Shown here: piece after piece, positions 41,847 to 51,106 of the stretch
Layout: every line of letters starts with the position of its first letter
How positions within the stretch are numbered: position 1 is the first letter of the stretch
Source: Rhizobium sp. BK418
GTDB lineage: Bacteria > Pseudomonadota > Alphaproteobacteria > Rhizobiales > Rhizobiaceae
Assembly (NCBI RefSeq): GCF_004341105.1
Contig: NZ_SLZK01000006.1
Coordinates: 62,001-126,000 of the forward strand
Direction of reading: 5' to 3'
DNA length: 64,000 bases
Translations under genes and position numbers: made by a program
Notes under the pieces: generated by a model
Told to the model about the DNA's origin: nothing
Database searches by the model: none
What the model saw: the letters and a program-made list of their open reading frames with translations, nothing else

Positions 41847-42217
41847 AAACGCTCAGGCGAGGTCGATAATCGGTACGATGAGCCTTCATCTGAGCGAAGA
41901 TGAGCGGTTGCTGACTATAAGCAACGTTTTTCATCGCCTAATTAAGTGAATAGGAAGACCCGCCTTCTTGCCGAGGAGGACTGCTGTCGGAAACGAAATG
42001 GCTATTAGTTTCCGTAATGACATAGAAGCCGATTTAATTCAATGGTTTGATTGACGCATCGTTTCAAAAGGTGGTGGCTGAATTGCCGCAAATCCCTGAG
42101 AAACAAGGCATAAAGCGACCGGAAGCGGGAAAGGGTCATTGACGTGAATTGGCCGGAGACGATAGGGCAAGGCAGGCTTAGACGGCCGGGAAGTGTGGGC
42201 GAAAGGCGAGGACGGAC
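41847..42217. other. 371-bp gap between repC and the sugar transferase
   Basis: No gene is supported. Near the repC end a short hairpin (GTTGCT at 41907-41912, AGCAAC at 41920-41925) is followed by GTTTTTC and may terminate the rep operon. The remainder is AT-richer than its surroundings and shows no recognised element. Confidence 0.4.
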
Positions 42218-42778
42218 GTGAAGCGGGCAGTGGATATTTTCCTGGCTCTGGTGGCATCCCTGATACTGATCATACCGATCGCAATCGTGGCTCTCTGTGT
42301 GCGCCTGACGTCACCTGGCCCCGCGCTCTATTGGTCGAACCGTGTGGGGCGGCGCAACGCGATCTTCCGGATGCCGAAATTCCGCAGCATGCGCATCGAC
42401 ACACCGACGGTCGCCACACATCTGCTCGACGAGCCCTCCCGTTACCTGACGCCGATCGGTGGCTTCCTGCGCAAGTCGAGCCTCGATGAACTGCCGCAGC
42501 TCTGGTGCATCCTGAAGGGCGAGATGAGCTTCGTCGGTCCGCGCCCGGCCCTCTATAATCAGGACGACCTGATCGCTCTACGCACGGCCGAAGGCGTCGA
42601 CGCGCTGCTGCCGGGGTTGACGGGCTGGGCGCAGATCAACGGTCGCGACGAGCTGCCGATCCCGGAGAAGGTGAAGTTCGACGTTGAATATCTCAAGCGC
42701 CGCTCTTTTTTCATGGATATGCGCATTCTGGCAATGACCGTCGGCAAGGTATTGGGCAGCAAGGGCATCACCCATTGA
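42218..42778 (+). CDS. Polyprenyl-phosphate sugar phosphotransferase (bacterial sugar transferase)
   Basis: Small initiating glycosyltransferase, 186 residues, that moves a sugar-1-phosphate to undecaprenyl phosphate at the inner membrane. One N-terminal hydrophobic segment ([20 protein letters not shown]) precedes the catalytic domain. Family motifs are [10 protein letters not shown] near residue 50, [18 protein letters not shown] near residue 86 and [11 protein letters not shown] near residue 106. The start is GTG. It lacks the long N-terminal membrane domain of WbaP/ExoY-type relatives. It is probably involved in surface polysaccharide or O-antigen synthesis with the next gene. Confidence 0.9.
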   Translation: MKRAVDIFLALVASLILIIPIAIVALCVRLTSPGPALYWSNRVGRRNAIFRMPKFRSMRIDTPTVATHLLDEPSRYLTPIGGFLRKSSLDELPQLWCILKGEMSFVGPRPALYNQDDLIALRTAEGVDALLPGLTGWAQINGRDELPIPEKVKFDVEYLKRRSFFMDMRILAMTVGKVLGSKGITH

Positions 42779-42896
42779 GGCTACCACCCAAGGTTATGAA
42801 CAGATTGCTGACGCGACCGCCGATTATTTCGGTTGCACTTGAGATCGAAAAGGACAAGAAGAAGTCAGGCTGGAATGATGGGTGGACACTATAAAA

Positions 42897-44891
42897 ATGC
42901 ATGATGATCCCTCCAGTGACGGATCAAAGGCCAGCCGGTCCTGGATGTCGATGCAGGCATGGGTCGGACCGCTTTTGGCGATGCCGCGTCCGGCCAAACG
43001 TATTCTTGCGCTGATCGTCGATTCGAGCTTCTGTGTCCTTACCATCTGGCTTGCCTATTGTTTCCGTCTCAATGAATGGACTGTGCTGACGGGCGTGCAG
43101 TGGCTTGCCGTTCTGGTGTCGTTGTGTCTGGCGCTGCCGATCTTCATCGTCATGGGCATGTACCGGGCGATCTTCCGCTATGCCGGCATTGCCGCCTTCC
43201 TCGCGGTGCTGAAGGCGATTGCGATCTACGGCGTTGCCTTCGCCACGATCTTCACAGCGCTCAGCGTTCCCGGTATCCCGCGCACGGTCGGCATCCTGCA
43301 GCCCTTCCTTCTGTTGATCGCGATCGGTCTTTCACGCCTCGGCATCCGTTACTGGCTGGGTGACACCTATCAGCGCATCCTCCATAAGGGGACGCTGGCA
43401 AAGGTGTTGATCTATGGCGCAGGTAGTTCCGGCCGGCAGCTTGCCGCCGCGCTAACAAACAGCGCTGAACTCAACGTCGTCGGTTATCTCGATGACGATC
43501 CGAAGCTCAAGGGCGGCATCATGGGCGGCCTGCCGATCTATGATCCTTCCGATCTGACGATGCTCGTACAGACGCTTGATGTCCATCACGTGCTTCTTGC
43601 CCTGCCATCGGCATCGCGCCAGCGTCGCAACGAGATCCTAGAACAGATCCGCAAGTCCAGGGTCAATGTCCGCACGCTGCCGGATATGACGGCGCTCGCG
43701 CAGGGTCGCATCGCCGTTTCCGATATCCGCGAACTCGAAATCGAAGACCTGCTCGGCCGCGAGGCCGTGGCGCCGCGCCAGGAGTTGCTCGATAAGGCGA
43801 CGCTTGGCAAGGTGGTGATGGTGACAGGTGCGGGTGGCTCGATCGGCAGCGAGCTCTGCCGCCAGATCCTGCGCAGCGGCCCGACGCATCTCATCCTCGT
43901 CGAGCAGAACGAATACGCCCTTTATGCGATCCATGGCGAGCTGCTGAAGCTGTCGGAACTTTATGAACAGCCGACCGTGCAGATCGTGCCGATCCTCTGT
44001 TCGGTGCGCGACCGCGACCGCATGGAACATATCATCAAGAGCTGGCGGCCGCAGGCGCTTTACCATGCTGCGGCCTACAAGCATGTGCCACTCGTCGAGC
44101 AGAATGCCGTCGAAGGCATCAAGAACAATGTGATGGGCACGCTGATCACAGCGCAGGCGGCCGAAAAATACGGCGTATCGAATTTCGTGCTGATCAGCAC
44201 CGACAAGGCTGTCCGTCCGACCAATGTCATGGGCGCCAGCAAGCGGCTTGCCGAAATGGTGCTGCAGGCGCTCGCTTCGGAACGTACGGCCGGCCGCGCG
44301 CACACCAATTTCTCCATGGTCCGCTTCGGCAATGTGCTCGGATCCTCCGGATCAGTCGTGCCGCTGTTTCGCCAGCAGATCAAGGATGGCGGCCCGGTGA
44401 CGCTGACTCATCCCGATATCACCCGCTATTTCATGACGATCTCCGAGGCCTCGCAGCTCGTCATCCAAGCTGGTGCCATGGCCGACGGCGGCGATGTCTT
44501 CCTGCTCGATATGGGCGAGCCGGTGCGTATTGCCGATCTGGCCCGCCGGATGATCGATCTTTCCGGTCTGACGCTGCGCAGCGACGACAACCCCGAGGGC
44601 GATATCGAGCTTTCGGTCACGGGCCTCCGCCCCGGTGAAAAGCTCTACGAAGAGCTGTTGATCGGCGACAATCCCGAGACGACGCAGCATCCGCGCATCA
44701 TGAAGGCGCGCGAGGATTTCCTCTTTTGGCCGGAGCTCTCCAAGCGCCTGAAGGTTCTCGATGCCGCGCTCGACCGCAACGACATACCGGCCGCCCGCCT
44801 GTTGCTCGCCGAACTCGTCTCCGGCTATGCCTCGACCGGCGAGGTGACCGATCTGGCGCTGAGCGCTGCCGAGGCCAATACGGCCGCCTGA
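42897..44891 (+). CDS. Membrane-bound nucleotide-sugar 4,6-dehydratase (WbpM/PglF/CapD type)
   Basis: Long-type UDP-sugar dehydratase, about 664 residues. Four hydrophobic segments occupy about residues 35-160 (LIVDSSFCVLTIWLAYCF; FLAVLKAIAIYGVAFATIFT). A first Rossmann region (VLIYGAGSSGRQLAAALTNS near residue 175) and the catalytic SDR domain (VVMVTGAGGSIGSELCRQIL near residue 305; ALYHAAAYKHVPLVEQNAVE near residue 385; STDKAVRPTNVMGASKRLAE near residue 430) follow. It makes UDP-4-keto-6-deoxy sugars for surface glycans. ATG at 42897 was preferred; GTG at 42882 is an in-frame alternative. A strong terminator follows. Confidence 0.9.
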   Translation: MHDDPSSDGSKASRSWMSMQAWVGPLLAMPRPAKRILALIVDSSFCVLTIWLAYCFRLNEWTVLTGVQWLAVLVSLCLALPIFIVMGMYRAIFRYAGIAAFLAVLKAIAIYGVAFATIFTALSVPGIPRTVGILQPFLLLIAIGLSRLGIRYWLGDTYQRILHKGTLAKVLIYGAGSSGRQLAAALTNSAELNVVGYLDDDPKLKGGIMGGLPIYDPSDLTMLVQTLDVHHVLLALPSASRQRRNEILEQIRKSRVNVRTLPDMTALAQGRIAVSDIRELEIEDLLGREAVAPRQELLDKATLGKVVMVTGAGGSIGSELCRQILRSGPTHLILVEQNEYALYAIHGELLKLSELYEQPTVQIVPILCSVRDRDRMEHIIKSWRPQALYHAAAYKHVPLVEQNAVEGIKNNVMGTLITAQAAEKYGVSNFVLISTDKAVRPTNVMGASKRLAEMVLQALASERTAGRAHTNFSMVRFGNVLGSSGSVVPLFRQQIKDGGPVTLTHPDITRYFMTISEASQLVIQAGAMADGGDVFLLDMGEPVRIADLARRMIDLSGLTLRSDDNPEGDIELSVTGLRPGEKLYEELLIGDNPETTQHPRIMKAREDFLFWPELSKRLKVLDAALDRNDIPAARLLLAELVSGYASTGEVTDLALSAAEANTAA

Positions 44892-44893
44892 TC

Positions 44894-44922
44894 AAAGCCC
44901 GGTTTTGCGCCGGGCTTTTCTC
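44894..44922 (+). terminator. Intrinsic terminator after the dehydratase gene
   Basis: Nine-pair stem AAAGCCCGG (44894-44902) and CCGGGCTTT (44910-44918), a 7-base loop, then TTCTCTTT. It lies 3 bp after the stop codon; the convergent SDR gene ends 25 bp further on. Confidence 0.85.
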
Positions 44923-44946
44923 TTTGTGTTTCGGACATTTGCCCCT

Positions 44947-45690
44947 TCAGGCATTGGCGCCATTGTCGACCGTCCAGGCCGCACCGGTGACCGAGCGCGC
45001 AGCCGGCGAGGCGAGATAGGCGACGACATCGGCAATCTCGCCGGGATCCGCAAAACCTGCCGGATTGGACATGCGCCCCTTCTGTTCACCCGCATGCGGG
45101 CCATCTGCCGGGTTCATGTCGGTATCGGTCGAGCCGGGATGCACTGTATTGACCGTGATGCGGCGCGGGCCGAGCTCGCGGGCGAGCGCCTGCGACAGGC
45201 CGGCAATCGCCGCCTTGCTCGCCGTATAGAGGCTGAGGCCGGGGGAGGTGGCGCGCACGGCGAGATTGCTGCCGATCGAAATGATGCGCCCGCCATCCGG
45301 CATGAAGGCCAAGGCGGCTTTCGACGCTACGAAGGCCGAGCGGACATTGATCGAGAAGGTCGCATCGAAATCGTCAAGCGACAGGGTCTCGATCGGTGCT
45401 GCCTGAAAGATCCCGGCATTGTTGACGAGGATATCGATGCGGCCGAAGGTCTCGGCCGCGGTCGCAACAGCCGCCTCGACATCGACAGCGTCAGATGCGT
45501 CGGCCCTGACGGCAAGCGCCATCCCGCCTGCAGCCTCGATCGCTCTGACCACGCCGGCGGCCGCTTCTACCCCATTCACATAAGTCAGCACGACCCTCGC
45601 GCCATCGGCTGCGAGCCTCTTGGCGATCGCCGCACCAATGCCGCGGCTACCGCCGGTCACGAAAGCCACTTTTCCATTGAGAACAGACAT
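44947..45690 (-). CDS. SDR-family oxidoreductase
   Basis: NAD(P)-dependent dehydrogenase, 247 residues. TGGSRGIGAAIAKRL at residue 12 binds the cofactor, NNAG is near residue 88, and the catalytic S, Y and K are in GSNLAVRATSPGLSLYTASK near residue 138. HPGSTDTDMNP is near residue 183. It resembles 3-oxoacyl-ACP reductase-like general SDRs. The start at 45690 follows GAAAGGAA; the frame is open far upstream but through the regulator's promoter. It is divergent from a TetR regulator, and two related dyads lie in the gap, so it is the likely target of that regulator. Substrate unknown. Confidence 0.85.
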   Translation of the reverse strand: MSVLNGKVAFVTGGSRGIGAAIAKRLAADGARVVLTYVNGVEAAAGVVRAIEAAGGMALAVRADASDAVDVEAAVATAAETFGRIDILVNNAGIFQAAPIETLSLDDFDATFSINVRSAFVASKAALAFMPDGGRIISIGSNLAVRATSPGLSLYTASKAAIAGLSQALARELGPRRITVNTVHPGSTDTDMNPADGPHAGEQKGRMSNPAGFADPGEIADVVAYLASPAARSVTGAAWTVDNGANA

Positions 45691-45702
45691 GACATTCCTT
45701 TC

Positions 45703-45718
45703 TGTAGCGATTGATATA
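45703..45718. promoter_or_regulatory. Candidate TetR operator, copy proximal to the SDR gene
   Basis: TGTAGCGATTGATATA followed by GAATT. It aligns with TGTATTGACCGATACA and its flank GAATT at 45759-45774, differing at five of sixteen positions. Confidence 0.5.
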
Positions 45719-45758
45719 GAATTCATGCTGCGATTGAAATGAACCGTCAAGCGATTTA

Positions 45759-45774
45759 TGTATTGACCGATACA
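45759..45774. promoter_or_regulatory. Candidate TetR operator, copy proximal to the regulator gene
   Basis: TGTATTGACCGATACA: 5-bp arms TGTAT and ATACA around six bases. It lies 34 bp before the TetR-type start, fitting autoregulation plus control of the divergent SDR gene. Confidence 0.55.
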
Positions 45775-45808
45775 GAATTTAGATCCGACCGCAAAAGGAA
45801 GGCCCCAG

Positions 45809-46426
45809 ATGAGCGAACGCGGACGCCCGAGAAGCTTCGACCGGCAGCAGGCGCTGTCGCGCGCCATGCATCTCTTCTGGCAAAAGGGTTTCGAAGAGAC
45901 CTCGATGAGCGATCTGACGCAGGCCATGGGCATCGCGCCGCCCAGCCTCTATGCCGCCTTCGGCTCCAAGGAGGCGCTCTTTACCGAAGCACTCGACCTC
46001 TATCAGGCGACGGTCAACAACGAGATCTGGGCCGCGCTCGATGAGGGTGAGACGATTGCCGCAGCGATCGAAGGCTTCCTCCTCAATACCGCCCGCGCCT
46101 ATAGCCGTCCGGATCAGCCGGCTGGCTGCATGATCGTGCTCGGCTCCAATCCGGCCGCCAGCGAAATCGAAGCAATCGGCGAGGATCTGCGCCTTCGCCG
46201 GGCCGAGAATATCAGCCAGCTTAAGAAAAGATTCGAGCGGGCCGTCAGCGAAGGCGAGCTCGCTGCCGCCTTCGACTGCGAGGCCGCTGCCGTCTTCTTC
46301 GCCACACTGCAGAACGGCATGTCGCTGCTTGCCCGCGACGGCGGCGGAGAAGCGGCTCTGATGGCAGTTGCCCGTGCAGGAGGCCCTGCCCTTGAAGGCA
46401 TGATCGGCAGCCATCGCCGCGGTTGA
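45809..46426 (+). CDS. TetR-family transcriptional regulator
   Basis: Regulator of 205 residues. The N-terminal helix-turn-helix (SRAMHLFWQKGFEETSMSDL, then TQAMGIAPPSLYAAFGSKEA) is of the TetR type, with an all-helical ligand domain after residue 60 (GCMIVLGSNPAASEIEAIGE near residue 106). It is divergent from an SDR gene with two operator-like repeats between. Its ligand is unknown. The next gene converges, with 13 bp between stops. Confidence 0.9.
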   Translation: MSERGRPRSFDRQQALSRAMHLFWQKGFEETSMSDLTQAMGIAPPSLYAAFGSKEALFTEALDLYQATVNNEIWAALDEGETIAAAIEGFLLNTARAYSRPDQPAGCMIVLGSNPAASEIEAIGEDLRLRRAENISQLKKRFERAVSEGELAAAFDCEAAAVFFATLQNGMSLLARDGGGEAALMAVARAGGPALEGMIGSHRRG

Positions 46427-46439
46427 ACTGTAGCATCGG

Positions 46440-47417
46440 TTAGTCGACGAAATCGACGATAACGCCGGGCTTCACCATGCCGGCAAGTTCCTCGACATCC
46501 CAATTGGTCAGCCGTACGCAGCCATGGGAACCAGCCTTGTCGATCAGCGAAGGTTCCGGTGTTCCGTGGATACCGTAGGTGGGCTCTGAGAGATCTATCC
46601 AGACGGTGCCAACGGGGTTGTTGGGGCCGCTCGGCAGCTTCAGTAGCTTTTTGTTATGGCCCTGCTGAAAATTGATCCTGGGGTTGTAGATGTATTTGGG
46701 ATTACGTGCGACGCCGTTGACCTTGTGCTGACCTGTCGGCGAAGGGTTGTCCTCGCTGCCGATGGTCGCCGGATAGACTGCGCGAACAGATCCGTCGTCA
46801 GCAAAGGCCAGGACCTGACCGGTCTTCCGGCGGGCCTCGATGCGCTTGACCGTCCCCGTTTGTGGCGCGCCAACGACCGCAACCGCAATCGTTTCGCCGG
46901 GAGAGAACCGGGCACGTGGGTTCAATGTCTTCAAAAGGTCTATGTCCATATGAAAGCGCTCAGCCACCCGCTCGGCAACGCTCGTGTAGCCAAGATGTTT
47001 CATCTTAGCTTGCTTGGCATAATCTCTTGGAATGCTCTCGACGAGATCGGAGGTATCGTTCGGCGTAATGACATAGGCACCGATCACCTGTTTGTCGTCC
47101 TGCAGCAGAGACAGCATCTGCGGATCGACTTTGCCGTCGACCGGGAGACCCCGCATGATCTCGAAGCCAGCGATCGCCTTGAGGACATTGTCACCGTAAA
47201 TGCCGTCGATCACGCCGGGTGACGAGCCGGCGCGATCAAGCAGAACCTGAAGATGGATGATTGCCGGATCAGGCGTCGCCGATTTTCCTGTAGAGGGGAC
47301 CGGAGAGATGTCGCCGATCGAAGCGTTGTTAATAGTCTCGGCCGCAAGTTGCTGGGCGTTCCCGGCACCGTAGATTGCGAGCCATATGAAGCCGCTGACG
47401 AGCATGGATTTGATCAT
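46440..47417 (-). CDS. L,D-transpeptidase with peptidoglycan-binding and LysM-like regions
   Basis: Exported cell-wall enzyme, 325 residues. An N-terminal signal peptide (MLVSGFIWLAIYGAGNAQ) is followed by a peptidoglycan-binding type 1 helical motif (LQVLLDRAGSSPGVIDGIYG near residue 56) and a LysM-like segment (SVAERVAERFHMDIDLLKTL near residue 144). The YkuD catalytic domain carries IHGTPEP near residue 278 and SHGCVRLTN, with the nucleophile C300. It forms 3-3 cross-links or anchors proteins to peptidoglycan. No good RBS precedes the chosen start, and an ATG four codons further in is possible. Confidence 0.9.
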   Translation of the reverse strand: MIKSMLVSGFIWLAIYGAGNAQQLAAETINNASIGDISPVPSTGKSATPDPAIIHLQVLLDRAGSSPGVIDGIYGDNVLKAIAGFEIMRGLPVDGKVDPQMLSLLQDDKQVIGAYVITPNDTSDLVESIPRDYAKQAKMKHLGYTSVAERVAERFHMDIDLLKTLNPRARFSPGETIAVAVVGAPQTGTVKRIEARRKTGQVLAFADDGSVRAVYPATIGSEDNPSPTGQHKVNGVARNPKYIYNPRINFQQGHNKKLLKLPSGPNNPVGTVWIDLSEPTYGIHGTPEPSLIDKAGSHGCVRLTNWDVEELAGMVKPGVIVDFVD

Positions 47418-47663
47418 GCTGATTAAATAACGGCAGACAAAAAAGTTCCTCCGGCGCCTTTTGTAACGCGCCGATATGGTCCGGCGCGAGTCACGTCAAC
47501 AGCGTGACGCTCGGCCAGCCGCCGAATCCCGGCGATCATGTATTTCGTGATCTGGCTACGGCCTCGGCACGCATTGTGCGCCTGCTGTTAGGCAAGAGTG
47601 GAGCGGCGGCGGCCGTCAATTCTGGAATATCGCGTCATTCGCGGAGATCGGCCTGCCTCGAGG

Positions 47664-48743
47664 CTAGACTGCAGGCACTTTGATTTTCGATTTCGAACCG
47701 GTTTTGGCTGAAGGAACGGGAGGCGGTACGTCGCTCGCGCGCACGATCAGTTCCGCGCCGACCAGGACTTTGACCGGAGGTTGGCGGTCAGAGGATTTGA
47801 CTATGTCGTCGAGGACAGTAACCGCCAGATTGCCGATCTTGCGCTTGGAAACCTCTATCGTCGTCAGCGACGGTTCCATGGTCGCGCTCTGCGGCAGGTT
47901 GTCGAAACCGATGACTGAAACCTCCTGCGGGATGCGAACATTAAATTCTCTCAGCGCACGGATCACGCCATAAGCTATGACGTCATTCGTGCAGAAATAG
48001 CACGGCGCCAGATCGATTCCTGAGCGCAGCAGTTCCACCATATCGCTGTAAGCGCCTTCGTAGGTCGATTCGATCGACAACACGTCTTCGTCACGTGGCG
48101 TTAAACCGAGGCGCGCCATATTCTTGAAATAGGCATCGCGGCGCAGCTTGAAGTTCGTCGTTTCGACATAGCTGGCAACAAAGCCGATGCGTTCGAATCC
48201 CGACTGCTTGAAGCGGGACAAGACCTTGAAGACCGCATCCTCGTTGTTCATGTCGACGAAATTGGCGTCTATTACGTCGTAATAGGTGTCGATGAAGACC
48301 GTCGGCAGACCGACCGCCTGGATCAGGCGAATGTCCTGCTCGGACAGTTCCGTCCCGAGCGCGATGACCCCGCTTACAGCAGAGCCGGTCAGGCTTTCGG
48401 CGATCTGGCTGATGGGTTGGCCCTCGAAGCTCACCACCTCGAGCTTGTACTTGCGCCTGCTCGCCTCCAAGGACATTCCGTCGATATAATCGGAAATGAA
48501 CACGCTATGATCGCGGTTAACGGTATGTCCGTGCTTGGCGATCTTGAGGAAGCGCAGGGTCTCAGTGTCATCCGTGGCGGTCTTCGCCGCACGGGGCGTG
48601 TATTCCAGGCGGGCGACCGCTTCTAGAACCCGTGTCCTCGTCTCGCTGGTAATCTCGCCCTTGCCGTTTAACACCAGCGAGACGGTCGCCGGCGAGACAC
48701 CCGCCTGGGCGGCAATATCCCGGATGGTGAGCTTCTTCTTCAT
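47664..48743 (-). CDS. LacI-family transcriptional regulator of the DhaKL/sugar transporter operon
   Basis: Regulator of 359 residues with a canonical N-terminus: LTIRDIAAQAGVSPATVSLV, then hinge segment RLEYTPRAAKTA. The effector domain includes IGFDNLPQSATMEPSLTTIE near residue 280. A basic C-terminal tail (SAKTGSKSKIKVPAV) extends beyond the family norm. It is divergent from the transporter operon, with two close copies of the palindrome GTTTA-G/C-TAAAC in the gap, the pattern of a LacI operator. It probably senses the imported sugar or its phosphate. Confidence 0.9.
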   Translation of the reverse strand: MKKKLTIRDIAAQAGVSPATVSLVLNGKGEITSETRTRVLEAVARLEYTPRAAKTATDDTETLRFLKIAKHGHTVNRDHSVFISDYIDGMSLEASRRKYKLEVVSFEGQPISQIAESLTGSAVSGVIALGTELSEQDIRLIQAVGLPTVFIDTYYDVIDANFVDMNNEDAVFKVLSRFKQSGFERIGFVASYVETTNFKLRRDAYFKNMARLGLTPRDEDVLSIESTYEGAYSDMVELLRSGIDLAPCYFCTNDVIAYGVIRALREFNVRIPQEVSVIGFDNLPQSATMEPSLTTIEVSKRKIGNLAVTVLDDIVKSSDRQPPVKVLVGAELIVRASDVPPPVPSAKTGSKSKIKVPAV

Positions 48744-48780
48744 GGCTGCAGATAGCTTTCAAAAGGGGCGTCAGCAAAAG

Positions 48781-48793
48781 CGTTTAGTAAACG
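48781..48793. promoter_or_regulatory. Operator candidate, regulator side
   Basis: CGTTTAGTAAACG, a perfect 13-bp palindrome (central base apart), 38 bp upstream of the LacI-type start. The core recurs at 48913-48923. Confidence 0.65.
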
Positions 48794-48912
48794 TCGGACT
48801 TTGATCTTCAACGCCTATGCCAAAAATCTCGTGTCCGCAACGATAAAATTACCGCGATTACGCCCTTGACACGGGAAAAGCTTCGTTCAATCATTTAGTG
48901 AATAGGCGTTAT

Positions 48913-48923
48913 GTTTACTAAAC
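48913..48923. promoter_or_regulatory. Operator candidate, transporter side
   Basis: GTTTACTAAAC, a perfect 11-bp palindrome (central base apart), 17 bp before the permease ATG. It is the reverse complement of the core of the other site. A weaker match, ATTTAGTGAAT, lies at 48893-48903. Confidence 0.65.
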
Positions 48924-48939
48924 GTGGTAGGAGGAGACC

Positions 48940-49965
48940 ATGCGGAGGACTGGAGCCCAGCTGACGATGCTGCTCGTTATCAACGCGGCACTGCTCATTG
49001 CTGGCGCGGTGATCTCGGGGGGCTCTTTCCTCTCGCTGTTCAACATTCAATCGATGGCGAGCCAGTTGCCGGAGATCGGTCTCCTGGCGATCGGCGTCAT
49101 GCTGGCGATGTGCGCCGGCAACGGTGGCATCGACCTCTCCGGCATTGCGCTCGCCAACCTCTCGGGCGTTGTTTCGGCGGTGATCGTCTCATCGGTGATT
49201 TCAAGCACGGACAATCAGGCAGCTTACAGCCTCGCCTTCATCCTGGTCGCGCTACTTGCCGGCCTTGCCGGCGGCCTCGTCAACGGGCTCTTCATATCAA
49301 AGCTCAACATCACGCCCATCCTGTGCACGCTTGGCACGCAGATGGCGTTTACCGGTCTTGCCGTCGTGGTGTCGGGCGGCAAGGCTGTGACCGTCGGCAG
49401 TCCGGACCTCCTGTCGAGCCTCGGCAACGATATGATCGCGGGTGTTCCGATCAGCTTCGTGATCTTCATTCTCGTGGCCGGGCTCATTGCAGCCGCCCTG
49501 AAATTCACGCCTTATGGACTTTGGCTGATGTTGCTCGGCACCAACCAAAAGGCTGCCGTTTACGCGGGTTTTCCGAAGACCGGCGTGTTGATCGCCACTT
49601 ATGCAGTGAGCGGCACATTGTCAGGTCTTGCGGGCGTCATCATTGCCGCGCGCAACGTCAATGTGAAGTTCGACTATGGAAGCTCCTATCTGCTGATCGC
49701 CATCCTGATTGCGGTGATGGCCGGCGTGCGGCCGGAAGGCGGTTATGGGCGCGTCGTCTGCGTCGTCCTCAGCGCCATTGCGCTGCAGTTGATGTCGAGC
49801 CTGCTGAACTTCGGTGGCCTGTCCAACTTCGTGCGTGACCTCGCCTGGGGCGCGCTGCTCTTGGCCTTTCTTGCCGTCGGTCGCTACGACCTGACAGGCT
49901 TCATCGCCCCCAGGCGGCGGGCGTCCAGCAATTCGGGTGCCACTCCCTCGAGCACCGGAAGATGA
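48940..49965 (+). CDS. Sugar ABC transporter permease (RbsC type), first copy
   Basis: CUT2-family inner-membrane subunit, 341 residues, with eight or more hydrophobic segments (LTMLLVINAALLIAGAVISG at the N-terminus; YSLAFILVALLAGLAGGLVN near residue 95). GNGGIDLSGIALANLSGVVS near residue 60 and GAGGVRPEGG-like loop MAGVRPEGGYGR near residue 260 are family features. First gene of an operon that also encodes a binding protein, ATPase, second permease and DhaK/DhaL-type kinase subunits. RBS GGAGGAG is strong. Confidence 0.9.
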   Translation: MRRTGAQLTMLLVINAALLIAGAVISGGSFLSLFNIQSMASQLPEIGLLAIGVMLAMCAGNGGIDLSGIALANLSGVVSAVIVSSVISSTDNQAAYSLAFILVALLAGLAGGLVNGLFISKLNITPILCTLGTQMAFTGLAVVVSGGKAVTVGSPDLLSSLGNDMIAGVPISFVIFILVAGLIAAALKFTPYGLWLMLLGTNQKAAVYAGFPKTGVLIATYAVSGTLSGLAGVIIAARNVNVKFDYGSSYLLIAILIAVMAGVRPEGGYGRVVCVVLSAIALQLMSSLLNFGGLSNFVRDLAWGALLLAFLAVGRYDLTGFIAPRRRASSNSGATPSSTGR

Positions 49966-49996
49966 GGATTGAGGGAATAATACTGAGGAGGAAAAC

Positions 49997-51007
49997 ATGA
50001 CAAACAACGTGAAGAAGCTTCTTGCCGGTTCGGCGATTGCAGCATCCCTGGTGGGCGTTTTCGCCGGCACGTTGGCGGCGCAAGACAAGCCGGTCATCGC
50101 GACCGTCGTCAAGATCAGCGGCATCCCGTGGTTCGATCGCATGAACACCGGTGTCGAAGCGTTCCAGAAGGCGAATGCCGATGTGGTCGCGACCCAGAGC
50201 GGTCCGGCAACGGCCGATGCTGCTCAGCAGCTCCAGATCATCCAGGACCTTATCGCGAAGGGCGTCAATGCACTCGCCGTCGTGCCGATGGACCCTGCCG
50301 TGCTTGAAGGAACATTAAAGCGCGCGATCGATCGCGGTATCGTCGTGGTCACCCACGAAGCCGATAACCAGTCGAATACCAATGTCGATGTCGAAGCCTT
50401 CGACAATGCCGATTACGGCAAAGCTCTCAACGCGCGCCTGGCACAATGCATGGGCAACAAGGGCAAATGGACGACTTTCGTCGGCTCGCTCGGCAGCCGC
50501 ACGCATATGCAATGGGTCGGTGCCGGCGAAGAAAACGCCAAGCAATATCCTGAGATGCAGCTCGTCGATCCGAACAACGAGTCTTTCGACGATGCGAATG
50601 CCACATATGAGAAGGCCAAGGAAATCCTGCGCAAGCACCCCGACATCAAGGGCTTCCAGACCTCTGCCGGCAACGACGTGCTCGGTGTCGGTCGCGCAAT
50701 CGACGAAGCGGGCCTCAGCGGCAAGGTGTGCCTTGTCGGCACCGGTCTGCCGAACCCGTCTGCCGATCTCCTGGAATCCGGCGCCATTACGGCAATCGGC
50801 TTCTGGGATCCGCAGAAGGCCGGCATGGCGATGAACGCGATCGCCAAGCTGCTTCTTGAAAAGAAGGAAGTCACCGACGGCATGGATCTTGGCGTCGAGG
50901 GCTATTCCAAGGTGTCGGTCAAGAAGGGTCCGGGAACAGGACTACTCGTGGTCGGTAACGGCATGGTTCTGGCTGACAAGGCCAACTACAAGGAACACCT
51001 CTTCTAG
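49997..51007 (+). CDS. Sugar ABC transporter substrate-binding protein (CUT2 type)
   Basis: Periplasmic binding protein, 336 residues, of the ribose-binding-like family. The signal peptide is KKLLAGSAIAASLVGVFAGT with cleavage near ALAA/LAAQ. The mature protein begins with PVIATVVKISGIPWFDRMNT. NALAVVPMDPAVLEGTLKRA near residue 92 and GVGRAIDEAGLSGKVCLVGT near residue 230 are typical domain elements. The closest look is to the rhamnose/autoinducer-2 binding group, but the ligand is not known. RBS GAGGAGGAAA. Confidence 0.88.
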   Translation: MTNNVKKLLAGSAIAASLVGVFAGTLAAQDKPVIATVVKISGIPWFDRMNTGVEAFQKANADVVATQSGPATADAAQQLQIIQDLIAKGVNALAVVPMDPAVLEGTLKRAIDRGIVVVTHEADNQSNTNVDVEAFDNADYGKALNARLAQCMGNKGKWTTFVGSLGSRTHMQWVGAGEENAKQYPEMQLVDPNNESFDDANATYEKAKEILRKHPDIKGFQTSAGNDVLGVGRAIDEAGLSGKVCLVGTGLPNPSADLLESGAITAIGFWDPQKAGMAMNAIAKLLLEKKEVTDGMDLGVEGYSKVSVKKGPGTGLLVVGNGMVLADKANYKEHLF

Positions 51008-51106
51008 ACATTCTCCCAGGACCGGCCGGAACAGCACCGCGTGGGGCTGTTCCGGCCGCGACTGCCGTGCGTTTGCGCACGATGATGTTGGAAGGATGCA
51101 GACGAG

